A stretch of 58,791 nucleotides of DNA, taken from contig JAPYRI010000007.1 of the NCBI GenBank assembly GCA_029941135.1, positions 1-58,791 of the forward strand. Reading direction: 5' to 3'. This document shows, piece by piece, positions 1-8,611 of this stretch. The notes beneath the pieces were generated by a model. The model saw only the letters and a list, made by a program, of their open reading frames with translations. It did not search any database and had not been told where the DNA came from. The stretch is from Alphaproteobacteria bacterium. Lineage in GTDB: Bacteria > Pseudomonadota > Alphaproteobacteria > JAPYRI01. Each line of letters begins with the position of its first letter. The first letter of the stretch is position 1. Position numbers and translations under genes: made by a program.

Positions 1-26
1 ACCGAATCGTCTATTCGGCTTGCCAT

Positions 27-46
27 TTTACACCGACCGGTGTAAA
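27..46. promoter_or_regulatory. TetR-type operator, perfect inverted repeat
   Basis: The sequence TTTACACCGACCGGTGTAAA has perfect 9-bp arms (TTTACACCG / CGGTGTAAA) around a 2-bp AC spacer. It ends 8 bp before the ATG of the TetR-family gene. ACCGACCGGT-cored palindromes are common TetR operators, and the placement suggests autoregulation by occluding the promoter or ribosome site. The binding itself is inference. Confidence 0.75.
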
Positions 47-54
47 GGCTGGGT

Positions 55-636
55 ATGACCCGGCCACGAGAATTCGACACAGAGATCGTCACCGACCGCG
101 CCTTGGATTTGTTTTCGCGCGCGGGCTTTGCGGGTGTGTCGCTTGCCGACCTGGAAACCGTGACCGGGGTTGGACGCAAGGGGCTCTACAACACGTTCGG
201 CAGCAAGCGCGGTTTGTTCATCGAAGCTCTCAAACGATATGAAGAGCGCGCCCTGCAAATGATTATTGTGCCCTTGGAAACCGAGGGCGCGGGACGCGCT
301 GAGATCGTCCGCGTGTTTGGATTTGTCGCCTCTCCAGATGGGCAGCTAAAAGGCAATCGCGGTTGCCTCTTCTGTCTGACGGCAAAAAGCGAAGTGGCGC
401 GATTCGAGGATGTCGGCGCGCGCGTGTCTGACTATTTCGGGAAACTCCGGCATGGCTTTCTGTGCGCCCTGCAAGGTGCGCGGAAAGCCGGCGACCTCGC
501 CCCCCAAAAAGATCCTGAAGTTCTGGCTGATTTTTTGATCGGCACCGTGATGGGCTTGTCGGCAATGGCGCGCGCCCACCGGCCCGCAGCCCAAGTAAAA
601 CACTATGTTGAAACCGCATTGGCCGCGCTCAATTGA
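55..636 (+). CDS. TetR/AcrR family transcriptional regulator
   Basis: The 193-residue protein has a typical TetR length. Its N-terminal helix-turn-helix spans about residues 10-55, with the recognition-helix signature GVGRKGLYNTFGSKRGLF, followed by a variable all-helical ligand domain. Proteins of this family repress until a small ligand binds the C-terminal domain. The perfect palindrome ending 8 bp upstream is the likely operator, so the gene is probably self-repressed. It is the first gene of a co-directional block (GST relic, GST, two haloalkane dehalogenases, PhyH, PQQ dehydrogenase), which makes control of that block plausible. The inducer cannot be told from sequence. No sensible Shine-Dalgarno site is visible before the ATG. 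Confidence 0.9.
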   Translation: MTRPREFDTEIVTDRALDLFSRAGFAGVSLADLETVTGVGRKGLYNTFGSKRGLFIEALKRYEERALQMIIVPLETEGAGRAEIVRVFGFVASPDGQLKGNRGCLFCLTAKSEVARFEDVGARVSDYFGKLRHGFLCALQGARKAGDLAPQKDPEVLADFLIGTVMGLSAMARAHRPAAQVKHYVETALAALN

Positions 637-674
637 GCCACCCAAACTCGACCACACCAGCGGGGAGAAAATTT

Positions 675-1439
675 GTGAAATATATCGACATTCAAGAGGC
701 CATTGGCGCTAAGGGTTTACGCCTAATTTTGGTGCAGGGCATGCCCAGCCCCTGGGGCGTTGCCGCCAAGGCCATGATGGAGCACAAGGGCCTGGACTAT
801 ATCGTGGCGCCCCAAGTACCGGGCGGGGAAAATGCGGAAATTCTGGCTTGGTCGGGCACGAACAGCGGCCCGGTCGTCGCCTGGGATGGCGACCTGCCGA
901 TCAACCGGTGGGACGATATTCTGCTGCTGCTCGAACGTTTGAACCCTGACAAACCATTGGTACCCGAGGCCGCAGATCAACGCGCACAGGTATTTGGACT
1001 GTCCCACGAGATTTGCGGGGAATTGGGTCTCGGGTGGAACCGGCGGCTCGACATGTTCCGCCCGGCGATGGAAATGGCGGAGACGCCTGAAGCCATGGAA
1101 AACATGTCCAAAAAGTGGCGTTACAATGCGCATGACGTTGCCCTCGCCAACCAACGAACAGTCGCGACCTTATAAATGCTGGCGGATGTTCTGAAGGCTC
1201 AGAGTGAGCGCGGCAGCGCCTATTTCGTCGGCGAAGCGGTCAGTGCCGTCGACTTCTATTGGACCGCGTTTAGTAATCTGGTCAACATCATGTCTGATGA
1301 TGTCTGTCCGCTCGATCCGGCAGTCCGCCCCATATTCGAGAACACCAGTGCGGAAGTAGCTGATGCCGTCGATCCAATTTTGCTCGAACACCGGGACCGC
1401 ATCATGCAAGCCCATTTCGTCGTACCCATGGAGCTGTAA
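675..1439 (+). pseudogene. GST-fold protein interrupted by an in-frame TAA
   Basis: The reading frame begins at a GTG preceded by GGGGAG (the TTG at 633 lacks a site) and runs to 1439, interrupted once by TAA at 1173-1175. It aligns without gaps to the intact 254-residue GST-like protein at 50222-50986; both share the starts KGLRLILVQGMPSPWG and GLRLVIVQGMPSPWG. The TAA falls where the intact copy has Ser, in RT(V/A)xxL[stop]. Downstream sequence (YFVGEAVSAVDFYW) is still well conserved, so the lesion is recent, a sequencing error, or the two halves are translated separately (an ATG follows the stop directly). The family is glutathione-transferase fold; substrate unknown. TAA rules out selenocysteine. 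Confidence 0.8.
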
Positions 1440-1475
1440 GCGGCTCAGTCGCAAAGAAAAGGAAATAACCAAACA

Positions 1476-2156
1476 ATGATTGATCTCTATACCGACGCCA
1501 CGCCGAACGGCTGGAAGGTTTCCATCATGCTCGAAGAGATTGGGATGCCGTACACAACTCACCATGTCGACATCATGAGCGGGGCACAGAAGGAAGAATG
1601 GTTCGTCAAGCTATGCCCGAACGGCCGCATCCCGGTGATTGTCGACCGCGATAATGATGACCTGGCGATCTTTGAAACCGGCGCCATCATGCTCTATTTG
1701 GCGAAAAAGTCCGGTCAGCTAATGCCGTTGGACGACAAGGGCGAGTCGTGGGTTATTCAATGGTTGATGTTTCAGATGGCCGGTATCGGACCGATGATGG
1801 GACAGTCGAACGTATTCTATCGCTACTTCCCGGAAAAAATTCCGGCGGCGATCGACCGTTATCACAACGAATGCCGCCGCCTTTATGAAGTGCTCGATCG
1901 GCAGCTGGAAGGTCGTGATTACCTGTGTGACGACTATTCGCTCGCCGACATCGCCAACTGGTGCTGGGTACGGATCTATTTCTGGGGCGGCACCAACATC
2001 GATGGCCTCGACAACCTCAAAGCGTGGATGGATCGGCTGGAAGCGCGGCCGGCCTGCCAGCGCGGTATTGCGGTGCCGCACGTTGTCGACTTTGCGCAGA
2101 TGGAGGCGGATCTCGAAAAAGACGACAGCGGCATCCGGTCACTCGTGACGAAATAG
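1476..2156 (+). CDS. Glutathione S-transferase, Nu-class (YfcG/YghU)-like
   Basis: The 226-residue cytosolic protein has a thioredoxin-like N-terminal domain opening with [13 protein letters not shown], which matches the TPNG(H/W)K glutathione-site signature of Nu-class GSTs such as E. coli YfcG and YghU. These act as disulfide-bond reductases on glutathione, using Thr/Asn rather than Tyr/Ser/Cys. The glutathione-gamma-Glu site [11 protein letters not shown] follows, then an all-helical C-terminal domain with [10 protein letters not shown] (the conserved N-capping Asp region). AAGGAAATAACC precedes the ATG. It lies 36 bp after the broken GST-like gene and 48 bp before the dehalogenases, so it is probably co-transcribed with them; GSTs can help remove halogenated or epoxide products, but its substrate here is unknown. 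Confidence 0.88.
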   Translation: MIDLYTDATPNGWKVSIMLEEIGMPYTTHHVDIMSGAQKEEWFVKLCPNGRIPVIVDRDNDDLAIFETGAIMLYLAKKSGQLMPLDDKGESWVIQWLMFQMAGIGPMMGQSNVFYRYFPEKIPAAIDRYHNECRRLYEVLDRQLEGRDYLCDDYSLADIANWCWVRIYFWGGTNIDGLDNLKAWMDRLEARPACQRGIAVPHVVDFAQMEADLEKDDSGIRSLVTK

Positions 2157-2204
2157 CTGCGGTTGCGTGCGCTTGCGCCAACTAAAATTTGGGAGGGCAT
2201 GTAG

Positions 2205-3083
2205 ATGATTGAGACTCGCGAACACCTGAAGCGCAAAGTCGATGCGCTCGGCAAGCAGATGGCTTACGTGGAGATGGGAGAAGGCAATCCGATCGTCTTT
2301 TTGCATGGCAATCCGACGTCGTCCTATCTATGGCGCAACATCATGCCACAAGTGCAAGATCTCGGGCGCTGCATCGCGCCCGATCTGATCGGTATGGGAG
2401 ATTCCGACAAGCTCGACCAGTCCGGCCCCGACAGCTACACATTTCAGGAGCACCGCCGTTACTTGGATGCGGTGCTCGAAGCTCTGGGGGTGACGGATAA
2501 CGTCACCCTGGTCATCCACGACTGGGGCTCCGCGCTCGGCTTCGATTGGGCCAACCGCCACCGCAGCGCAGTTAAAGGCATCTGCTACATGGAAGCCCTC
2601 GTGCGGCCATTGGTGTGGGAAGACATCGTGGCGGACTCGCGGGAAACGTTTCGGCAGTTTCGTTCGCCCGCTGGTGACGAGATGGTGCTCAAGAACAACA
2701 TCTTTGTCGATGCGGTGTTGCCCGGATTTGTCATGCGCGGCCTTGAAGAGGCCGAATTGGAAGTCTATCGAAGGCCGTATCTTGAGGCCGGTGAAAACCG
2801 CCGGCCCATGCTCACGTGGCCACGGCAAATTCCCATCGCCGGCGAACCGGCCGACACAGTTGAAGTTGTGCAAGCTTATGCGGATTGGCTCAGCACTGAT
2901 CCGTCGGTGCCGAAGCTGTTTGTGAACGCGGATCCCGGTGCCCTAACCGCAGGCGCCGCCCGGGATTTTTGCCGGACCTGGCCGAACCAAAACGAAGTGA
3001 CGGTTAAAGGCACGCATTTTATCCAAGAGGATTCACCAGATGAAATTGGTGCCGCTTTGCGAGCTTGGCTGACCAGGGACTGA
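2205..3083 (+). CDS. Haloalkane dehalogenase, first of a tandem pair
   Basis: This 292-residue alpha/beta hydrolase has every residue of the HLD-II (LinB/DhaA-type) haloalkane dehalogenase set. The nucleophile is Asp106 in VIHDWGSALG, with halide-binding Trp107, second halide ligand Asn36 in LHGNPTSS, acid Glu130 in CYMEALVRP and base His271 in GTHFIQEDSP. Such enzymes hydrolyse a carbon-halogen bond to an alcohol plus halide without cofactor, in the cytoplasm. The cap domain lies at about 133-215. GGGAGGG precedes the ATG. The next gene is a close paralogue, and a PQQ alcohol dehydrogenase lies downstream and could take the alcohol product. The natural substrate cannot be read from the sequence. 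Confidence 0.93.
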   Translation: MIETREHLKRKVDALGKQMAYVEMGEGNPIVFLHGNPTSSYLWRNIMPQVQDLGRCIAPDLIGMGDSDKLDQSGPDSYTFQEHRRYLDAVLEALGVTDNVTLVIHDWGSALGFDWANRHRSAVKGICYMEALVRPLVWEDIVADSRETFRQFRSPAGDEMVLKNNIFVDAVLPGFVMRGLEEAELEVYRRPYLEAGENRRPMLTWPRQIPIAGEPADTVEVVQAYADWLSTDPSVPKLFVNADPGALTAGAARDFCRTWPNQNEVTVKGTHFIQEDSPDEIGAALRAWLTRD

Positions 3084-3126
3084 ACGGCACTTTCAACTGC
3101 GACCCAAAGTTTGAGAGGAACTTTCG

Positions 3127-4005
3127 ATGATTGAAGCGCGTGAACACCCCAAACAAAAGATCGAGGCGCTTGGTAAGCAGATGACTTATGTGGAAATGGG
3201 GGAAGGTGATCCGATCGTCTTTCTGCATGGCAACCCGACATCGTCCTATCTGTGGCGCAACGTCATGCCGCATGTGCAAGATCTCGGGCGCTGCATCGCG
3301 CCAGATCTCATCGGCATGGGGGATTCGGACAAACTGGATAATCCTGGCCCCGACAGCTACTCCTTTGTGGAGCACCGCCGCTATCTGGACGCGGCGCTCG
3401 ACGCGCTAGGGGTGACGGATAACGTCACCTTGGTGCTGCATGACTGGGGCTCTGCGCTCGGTTTTGATTGGGCCAATCGCAACCGGGGCGCTGTCAAAGG
3501 TATCTGCTACATGGAAGCCCTCGTGCGACGTCCGCAATGGGATGACGATGTGCCGGTCGATTGGCTGGAGACGGTTCAGCAATTTCGCTCATCCGCCGGA
3601 GATGACATGGTTCTCGAAAAAAATATGTTCGTTGAAGGCTTATTTCCCAACTCTGTTATGCGCCCCCTCGGAGATGCCGAGATGGATGTCTACCGGAGAC
3701 CATTTCGGAACGCTGGTGAAGATCGCCGGCCCACGCTCAGTTGGATTCGGCAGGTCCCGCTCGATGGCGAACCGGCTGAGCTTGCGGAGATTATGAATTC
3801 CTATGCAGCGTGGTTGAGCACTGACGCGTCGATGCCGAAGCTGTATGTGAAAGTGGATCCCGGCGCCATCATGGCGGGTCGATCTCGGGAGTTTTGCCGC
3901 GCTTGGCCGAACCAGACCGAGGTCACAGTAAAGGGCCTCCACTTTGTGCAGGAGGATTCACCCCATGAGATCGGCGCCGCATTGCGGGCCTGGATGACGA
4001 GATAA
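3127..4005 (+). CDS. Haloalkane dehalogenase, second of a tandem pair
   Basis: This is a paralogue of the preceding gene, same length (292 residues) and clearly similar throughout. It keeps the same catalytic set: Asn36, Asp106-Trp107 (VLHDWGSALG), Glu130 (CYMEALVRR) and His272 (LHFVQEDSP). The main differences sit in the cap region after residue 134 (RRPQWDDDVPVDWLETVQQF against the first copy) and around 165-200, which shape the substrate tunnel. The duplication may therefore have split substrate range. GAGAGGAAC is the ribosome site. It starts 43 bp after the first copy. Tandem HLDs are unusual and suggest selection for dosage or for a mixture of halogenated substrates. Confidence 0.93.
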   Translation: MIEAREHPKQKIEALGKQMTYVEMGEGDPIVFLHGNPTSSYLWRNVMPHVQDLGRCIAPDLIGMGDSDKLDNPGPDSYSFVEHRRYLDAALDALGVTDNVTLVLHDWGSALGFDWANRNRGAVKGICYMEALVRRPQWDDDVPVDWLETVQQFRSSAGDDMVLEKNMFVEGLFPNSVMRPLGDAEMDVYRRPFRNAGEDRRPTLSWIRQVPLDGEPAELAEIMNSYAAWLSTDASMPKLYVKVDPGAIMAGRSREFCRAWPNQTEVTVKGLHFVQEDSPHEIGAALRAWMTR

Positions 4006-4041
4006 GGACAATCGGATAGACCACAGCAAGGAGAGCTAGCC

Positions 4042-4950
4042 ATGGCAACACTCACGACGCTTCCCGCGACCGCGAACACAACCGAGATTTTATCCGTCGT
4101 TGAGCAGGACGGCGCCGTGATCCTGAAAGACTTGATCAGTCCGGCTCTTGTCGATCAGATGTTGAGCGAAACTCTGCCGTACATCGAAGCCACACGGAAC
4201 GGCGAGAACGAATTGAACGGGCTGCAGACAACGCGCACCGGCGCCCTGGTTGCGCGCTCACCAGCCTGCCGCGAGATTGTGATCAACCCGTCCGTGACCC
4301 AGGCGGCGACCGCCTTTCTCACCCCGTATTGCTCCCGCATTCAACTCCATGTGACGCAGATCATCCGCATTCGGCCGGGCGAGACCAAGCAATACATTCA
4401 CCGCGACCGGTGGGCGTGGGGAACCAATCTGAAAGGCGTTGAGCCGCTATTAAATACCCTATGGGCGATCACTGATTTTACCGCTGACAATGGCGCTACC
4501 CAGGTTGTCCCTGGCAGCGTGAGCTGGCCGGATGACCGGGTGGCGGACACGAATGAAATCGCCCGCGCGGTAATGACCAAAGGATCGGTGCTTTTGTATA
4601 CCGGCACGGTCTTCCATGGTGCCGGAAATAATGCCTCTGCCGATGACCGTATTGCCCTGAACATTGACTACGCATTGGGCTGGTTACGCCAAGAAGAAAA
4701 TCAGTACCTGTCGTGTCCGCCCGAGGTGGCGAAAACCTTGTCTCCGGAGTTGCAAGATTTGCTCGGCTATACCTTGGGGGGATACGCTCTCGGCTACTAC
4801 ACGCCGCCCTTGCCGGCCGCCGGTGAAGGACCGGATTGTGTGGGCCCCGAGTACGCCGTGGGTCGCGAAGTAGAAGGCGACGGCATCGGCAATGATGAAT
4901 TACTTGCCGATATCATGGCGCAAACCAACAACGCGGGGTTCAGTGCCTAA
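4042..4950 (+). CDS. Phytanoyl-CoA dioxygenase (PhyH) family Fe(II)/2-oxoglutarate oxygenase
   Basis: The 302-residue protein has the double-stranded beta-helix metal triad: His120-x-Asp122 in YIHRDRWAW and His192 in TVFHGAGNN, with a downstream Arg (ADDRIALNIDY) suited to bind 2-oxoglutarate. PhyH-family enzymes hydroxylate CoA esters or many small molecules, and some halogenate or demethylate, so the name alone does not give the substrate. AAGGAGAG precedes the ATG. It sits 36 bp after the second haloalkane dehalogenase on the same strand. A 2-hydroxyacyl-CoA lyase homologue lies about 32 kb away (36093), which would be the next step if this enzyme did make 2-hydroxyacyl-CoA; that link is inference. 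Confidence 0.88.
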   Translation: MATLTTLPATANTTEILSVVEQDGAVILKDLISPALVDQMLSETLPYIEATRNGENELNGLQTTRTGALVARSPACREIVINPSVTQAATAFLTPYCSRIQLHVTQIIRIRPGETKQYIHRDRWAWGTNLKGVEPLLNTLWAITDFTADNGATQVVPGSVSWPDDRVADTNEIARAVMTKGSVLLYTGTVFHGAGNNASADDRIALNIDYALGWLRQEENQYLSCPPEVAKTLSPELQDLLGYTLGGYALGYYTPPLPAAGEGPDCVGPEYAVGREVEGDGIGNDELLADIMAQTNNAGFSA

Positions 4951-5044
4951 TTGGTGATTTTGAAGTACAGGGCCCAGCCGCTCAGCTATACTTGAACTCT
5001 GCCGCTGGCATCGTCAGCCTGGATAACCTGTGGGAGGGGAGATC

Positions 5045-6835
5045 GTGGGGGTTAATTTTTTGCGGTTGGTCCGGAATATCGGACTTGTTGGCGTTTTGAC
5101 GACGACGATGGCGAGTACCGGGTTTGCCGCCGCCGTCACCGATGCGCGCTTGCTGAATGCGGGGTCGGACGCTGAAGCCGGCAATTGGTTGACCCACCAC
5201 CGCACTTACGACGCCCATCGTTACTCGCCACTGGATCGTATCAATGCCGGCAACGTGTCCGGGTTAAAGCTCGCCTACGCCGTGCCTCTGGGCGGGTGGG
5301 AGCCCTCCGAACTGGGGGTGCCTGCCCTGCAAGCAACGCCCTTGGTCAATGGCGGCTTTCTCTATGTAACCGATGGCTGGGGCTCGATTTATAAAATTGA
5401 CGGCCGGTCCGGAGACCGGGGCCGGGTGGTGTGGAAAGCTGATTTCGACATGGATCATGAGGGACTGCGTCTACCGGTCAACCGGGGTGTGGCGGTGTGG
5501 AATAACCTTGTGTTCTCCAACCTCAACGACGGCCGAGTTGTGGCGGTCGATGAGGCGACCGGCGAGATTGCCTGGGAAAAGCAGGTTGCGACCGGCCCTG
5601 GCGAAGGTTTCACCGGCGCGCCGTTGATCGCCGACGGCAAACTAATTGTCGGTCAGGCGTTTGGGGATTGGGCAACGCGGGGCTTTATCGCGGCCCTCAA
5701 TCCGACAACCGGCGAAGAGTTGTGGCGCTTCTACACCATCCCCGCGCCGGGTGAGCCGGGCAGTGAAACCTGGCGCTGCGCTGAGGGTGGTAACCCCGAT
5801 TGCTGGAAAGTAGGCGGTGCCGGTGCCTGGGGCACGGGATCTTATGATGCGTCAAATAAGCTGTTAATCATGGGCACGGGCAATCCGGTCCCCATGTACG
5901 ATCCTGAATCACGCCCCGGTGACAATCTTTATTCCAACAGCACCGTCGCGCTCGACATAGAAACCGGCAAACTGGTTTGGCACTTTCAGTACACCCCCGG
6001 CGATTACTTGGACTTCGACGAAATCGGAGTGAACCTCCTGATTGACCGGGAAATTGAAGGTGGTTCGCGTAAGGTTGTCGCGCATTTTGGCCGCAATGGT
6101 TTTTTCTACAGGCTCGACCGCACCAACGGCTCGTTCATCGGCGCCAAGCAATATGTCGATAAGCTAGACTGGACCGAAGGCATCGATCCCAAAACCGGCA
6201 TCCCGTTAGGCTATAACCCTAAAGGCGGCCTTCAGGAATATGTGGCCGGCAAAGCCCCCCGGCGTGAAGGTGCCGACCGGATCACCAACTGCCCCCATTT
6301 GCAAGGTGGGGTCAATTTCTGGCCGACCGCTTATCACCCGAAATTGAAGCTCGCTTATGGCGCCTCGATTGAAGCGTGTTCTGATGTGGTTGTTCGCGGC
6401 AAAGCTCAAATCGCCGACGACTATCGCGAGTTTCGTGGCGAAGGCGAATTGTGGGCAGGGGCGGGTTTTGAGGCGGTTGGCGTACCGACGGGTTCCTTGT
6501 CGGCGATAGATGTCGCCACCGGCGTGGTGGTCAAAAAAGTAGCGCTCAAGTACCCGAACTATTCCGGCGTGGTGGTTACCGAAGGCAACCTCTTGTTTAG
6601 CGGCCAGATTGATGGCGACTTTGCCGCCTACGATGCCAAATCGTTGGAGGAGTTATGGCGCATTAACTTAGGCGTCGAATTTCAGGCGGCACCCATCACA
6701 TTCGCCGTCGGCGGCACGCAGTACGTGGCCATACTGGGCGGCGGCGGCGGCAATAGCCCGGGCACGGTCTATTTCGGCCTTTCGGATTTGGCGGGCATGG
6801 AACACGCGTACATGCTCTGGGTGTTCGCCCTTTAA
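5045..6835 (+). CDS. Exported PQQ-dependent alcohol dehydrogenase-like quinoprotein
   Basis: Reading from the GTG at 5045 (GGGAGGGGAG just upstream; the earlier GTG at 5030 lies inside that site), the protein is 596 residues with a signal peptide ending near residue 28 (STGFAAA). The eight-bladed PQQ propeller is recognisable: N-terminal NWLTHHRTYDAHRYSPLDRIN, GAGAWGTGSYD, GTGNPVPMY and the active-site stretch TPGDYLDFD, corresponding to TPHDxWDYD of quinoprotein ethanol and methanol dehydrogenases. There is no C-terminal cytochrome c domain, so it is the simple (type I) form needing a separate acceptor; no cytochrome or PQQ-synthesis gene is in view. It probably oxidises primary alcohols in the periplasm, fitting downstream of the dehalogenases. 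Confidence 0.88.
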   Translation: MGVNFLRLVRNIGLVGVLTTTMASTGFAAAVTDARLLNAGSDAEAGNWLTHHRTYDAHRYSPLDRINAGNVSGLKLAYAVPLGGWEPSELGVPALQATPLVNGGFLYVTDGWGSIYKIDGRSGDRGRVVWKADFDMDHEGLRLPVNRGVAVWNNLVFSNLNDGRVVAVDEATGEIAWEKQVATGPGEGFTGAPLIADGKLIVGQAFGDWATRGFIAALNPTTGEELWRFYTIPAPGEPGSETWRCAEGGNPDCWKVGGAGAWGTGSYDASNKLLIMGTGNPVPMYDPESRPGDNLYSNSTVALDIETGKLVWHFQYTPGDYLDFDEIGVNLLIDREIEGGSRKVVAHFGRNGFFYRLDRTNGSFIGAKQYVDKLDWTEGIDPKTGIPLGYNPKGGLQEYVAGKAPRREGADRITNCPHLQGGVNFWPTAYHPKLKLAYGASIEACSDVVVRGKAQIADDYREFRGEGELWAGAGFEAVGVPTGSLSAIDVATGVVVKKVALKYPNYSGVVVTEGNLLFSGQIDGDFAAYDAKSLEELWRINLGVEFQAAPITFAVGGTQYVAILGGGGGNSPGTVYFGLSDLAGMEHAYMLWVFAL

Positions 6836-6906
6836 GGACAATCCGCTTGCGGCTTTCTGGCGCTTTATTTTCAGACGATAGTTAGACCCGCGGGGAGGCG
6901 GCTTAT

Positions 6907-8086
6907 ATGTTCAAAAATTCAGGCAAAACTCATCCGCAGCCGATTATGTGGGGCGGTCCGGGCTCGGCCTATTCGGGTAAAGTTCGCGCTTACTTAAACA
7001 AAAGGCGCGTCGAGTATCAGGAAATATTTCCGGGCCAGTAGCGTTTCAAGGATGAGATCGTTCCGGCGATCGGGCATTTTGTGGTACCGGTGATGGAGCT
7101 CGAAGACGGCACGCTTATTCAAGATAGCACGGACATCATCCCCCATTACGAAGACGCACACCCGGACGATCCGCTGATACCTCAAACCCCGGTTCTTAAG
7201 GCGCTCGATTTGTTGCTCGGCTATTTTGGCTCAGAATCGTTCTTCACCCCCGCGATGCATTACCGGTGGAATTACTTCGACCAACACGCGGCTTTATGGA
7301 GGCTACATCCGGTCACTTTATGTCGGATGCCCGCGACATGGAGGCGCAGCGCGGGGAAGTGGCGCCGCTGATAACGTATTTCAGTGGCTTTTTGCCCGAC
7401 CTAGGCGTTAGGCCCGAAGCCTTAGCCACCATTGAGGAGTCCCATGAGGCCTACTTAGAGCTGCTGGACGCAAATTTGTTTCAGCACCCGTATCACCTGG
7501 GGGGCGGCCGGCATTGGCCGATTTTGGCGCGATGACGATGTTGTTCGCCCACATTAGCCGTGATCCCTATTCGTCGGAAATTATGAAACGCATCTCGCCG
7601 CATGTATTCCGCTGGACCGAGCGCATGAACAATCGAAATATTGTTGATGCTGAATTTCCGGATGTGGCGCCAGCGTATCCCCCAGACGACACGCCGCCCG
7701 ACACTTTGCTGCCGGTTTTGGCACACCTGTTCAGCGACTGCGCGCCCGAAACCATTGCAACCATTGATGTCTTCAACCGGTGGCTTGATGCGCACCCGGA
7801 TCTGCCTCCAGGCACCCAAATCCAAGCGGATCCAGAAGCCCTGCCAGGTGCACATCCGCGCTTGGGCGAGATTGAATTCGTCCAACGGGGGACCTCTTTC
7901 CGGCGTCAAGGATTTGCGAGCGCTGTTTATCACTTTCAACGCTTGATGGATGTGATCAACAGCCTCGACGCGGGCGACCGCACCAAGTTCGACGCACTGA
8001 TCAGTTCCGTGGGCGGCGAAGCGCTGTTGTCGGCTCACTTCGCCCGCCGGATCAAATTTGAATTCTACAAATACCTGCTGGCTTAA
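6907..8086 (+). pseudogene. Glutathione S-transferase-like gene with one nonsense and two frameshift lesions
   Basis: An ATG with a good site (GGGGAGG) opens a GST-like frame (PIMWGGPGSAYSGKVRAYLNKRR). It is stopped by TAG at 7039-7041. The same frame resumes (HFVVPVMELEDGTLIQDSTDII), shifts near 7288-7293 into the frame reading FMEATSGHFMSDARDMEAQ, and shifts again in the G-rich run near 7500-7513 into LADFGAMTMLFAHI and on to the stop at 8086. Put together it would be about 390 residues with a GST N-domain and a long helical C-domain ending HFQRLMDVINSLD...RIKFEFYKYLLA. Three independent lesions make this a real pseudogene rather than a single read error. The short ORFs in the track here are its pieces. 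Confidence 0.85.
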
Positions 8087-8488
8087 CTAGTCATCGCCCA
8101 AAGTGGCCTCGGCGGGTTTGTCCCGAAAGCATGACGCCAAAAACAAAGTAATCGCCAGCAACACAACTGCTGGTACGGCTTTGTTGATGGGGTCGTGCAT
8201 TACGTGATTGACGGTTGCACCGGCCATCAAAATGGCGAGGCCTAAAGCGGCCATCAAGCGCAACGGATATCCGACCATTGGCGCCGCCATCGTAAGCCAC
8301 AAGCCGATGGCGCCAGACACTTCGCACGTACCGACGAAATACATGAACCAAATGGGCAGGCCGAAGCCTTCGAACACCGTGACCATCTCCGGCGCACCCA
8401 TGAGCTTAAAAGACCCGGCCCCAAGAAACGCGAGCGTCGCCAGCCCGGTAGCGGCCAAGGTGCCCCATTTTTTCAGATTGCTATTCAT
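8087..8488 (-). CDS. DoxX-like four-helix membrane protein
   Basis: From the ATG at 8488 (preceded on the minus strand by AGGGGG) the protein is 133 residues; the longer track ORF starts upstream without a site. It has four predicted membrane helices: AATGLATLAFLGAGSFKLMG, WFMYFVGTCEVSGAIGLWLT, RLMAALGLAILMAGATVNHV and AVPAVVLLAITLFLASC. The G(S)xKLxG pattern in helix 1 and the overall layout fit the DoxX/DoxX-like family, small inner-membrane proteins of ill-defined redox function. Its 3' end abuts the end of the GST pseudogene with no gap, and it is divergent from the acetolactate decarboxylase gene. Substrate or partner unknown. Confidence 0.75.
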   Translation of the reverse strand: MNSNLKKWGTLAATGLATLAFLGAGSFKLMGAPEMVTVFEGFGLPIWFMYFVGTCEVSGAIGLWLTMAAPMVGYPLRLMAALGLAILMAGATVNHVMHDPINKAVPAVVLLAITLFLASCFRDKPAEATLGDD

Positions 8489-8611
8489 GTCAAATCCCCC
8501 TGTGTTATCTCCCGCTAAGATCATAGACATAAAGCGGATGGTGTCCAAGGCGGCATGCCTCTAGATTGTATGAAGGCGATCAAAATCGAGTTGAACCATG
8601 CGGCACAATTC

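Noticed and set aside
1173-1175. Programmed read-through of the GST TAA
   Set aside because: TAA is the least read-through stop; no stimulatory element is visible; a simple nonsense mutation or read error explains it.
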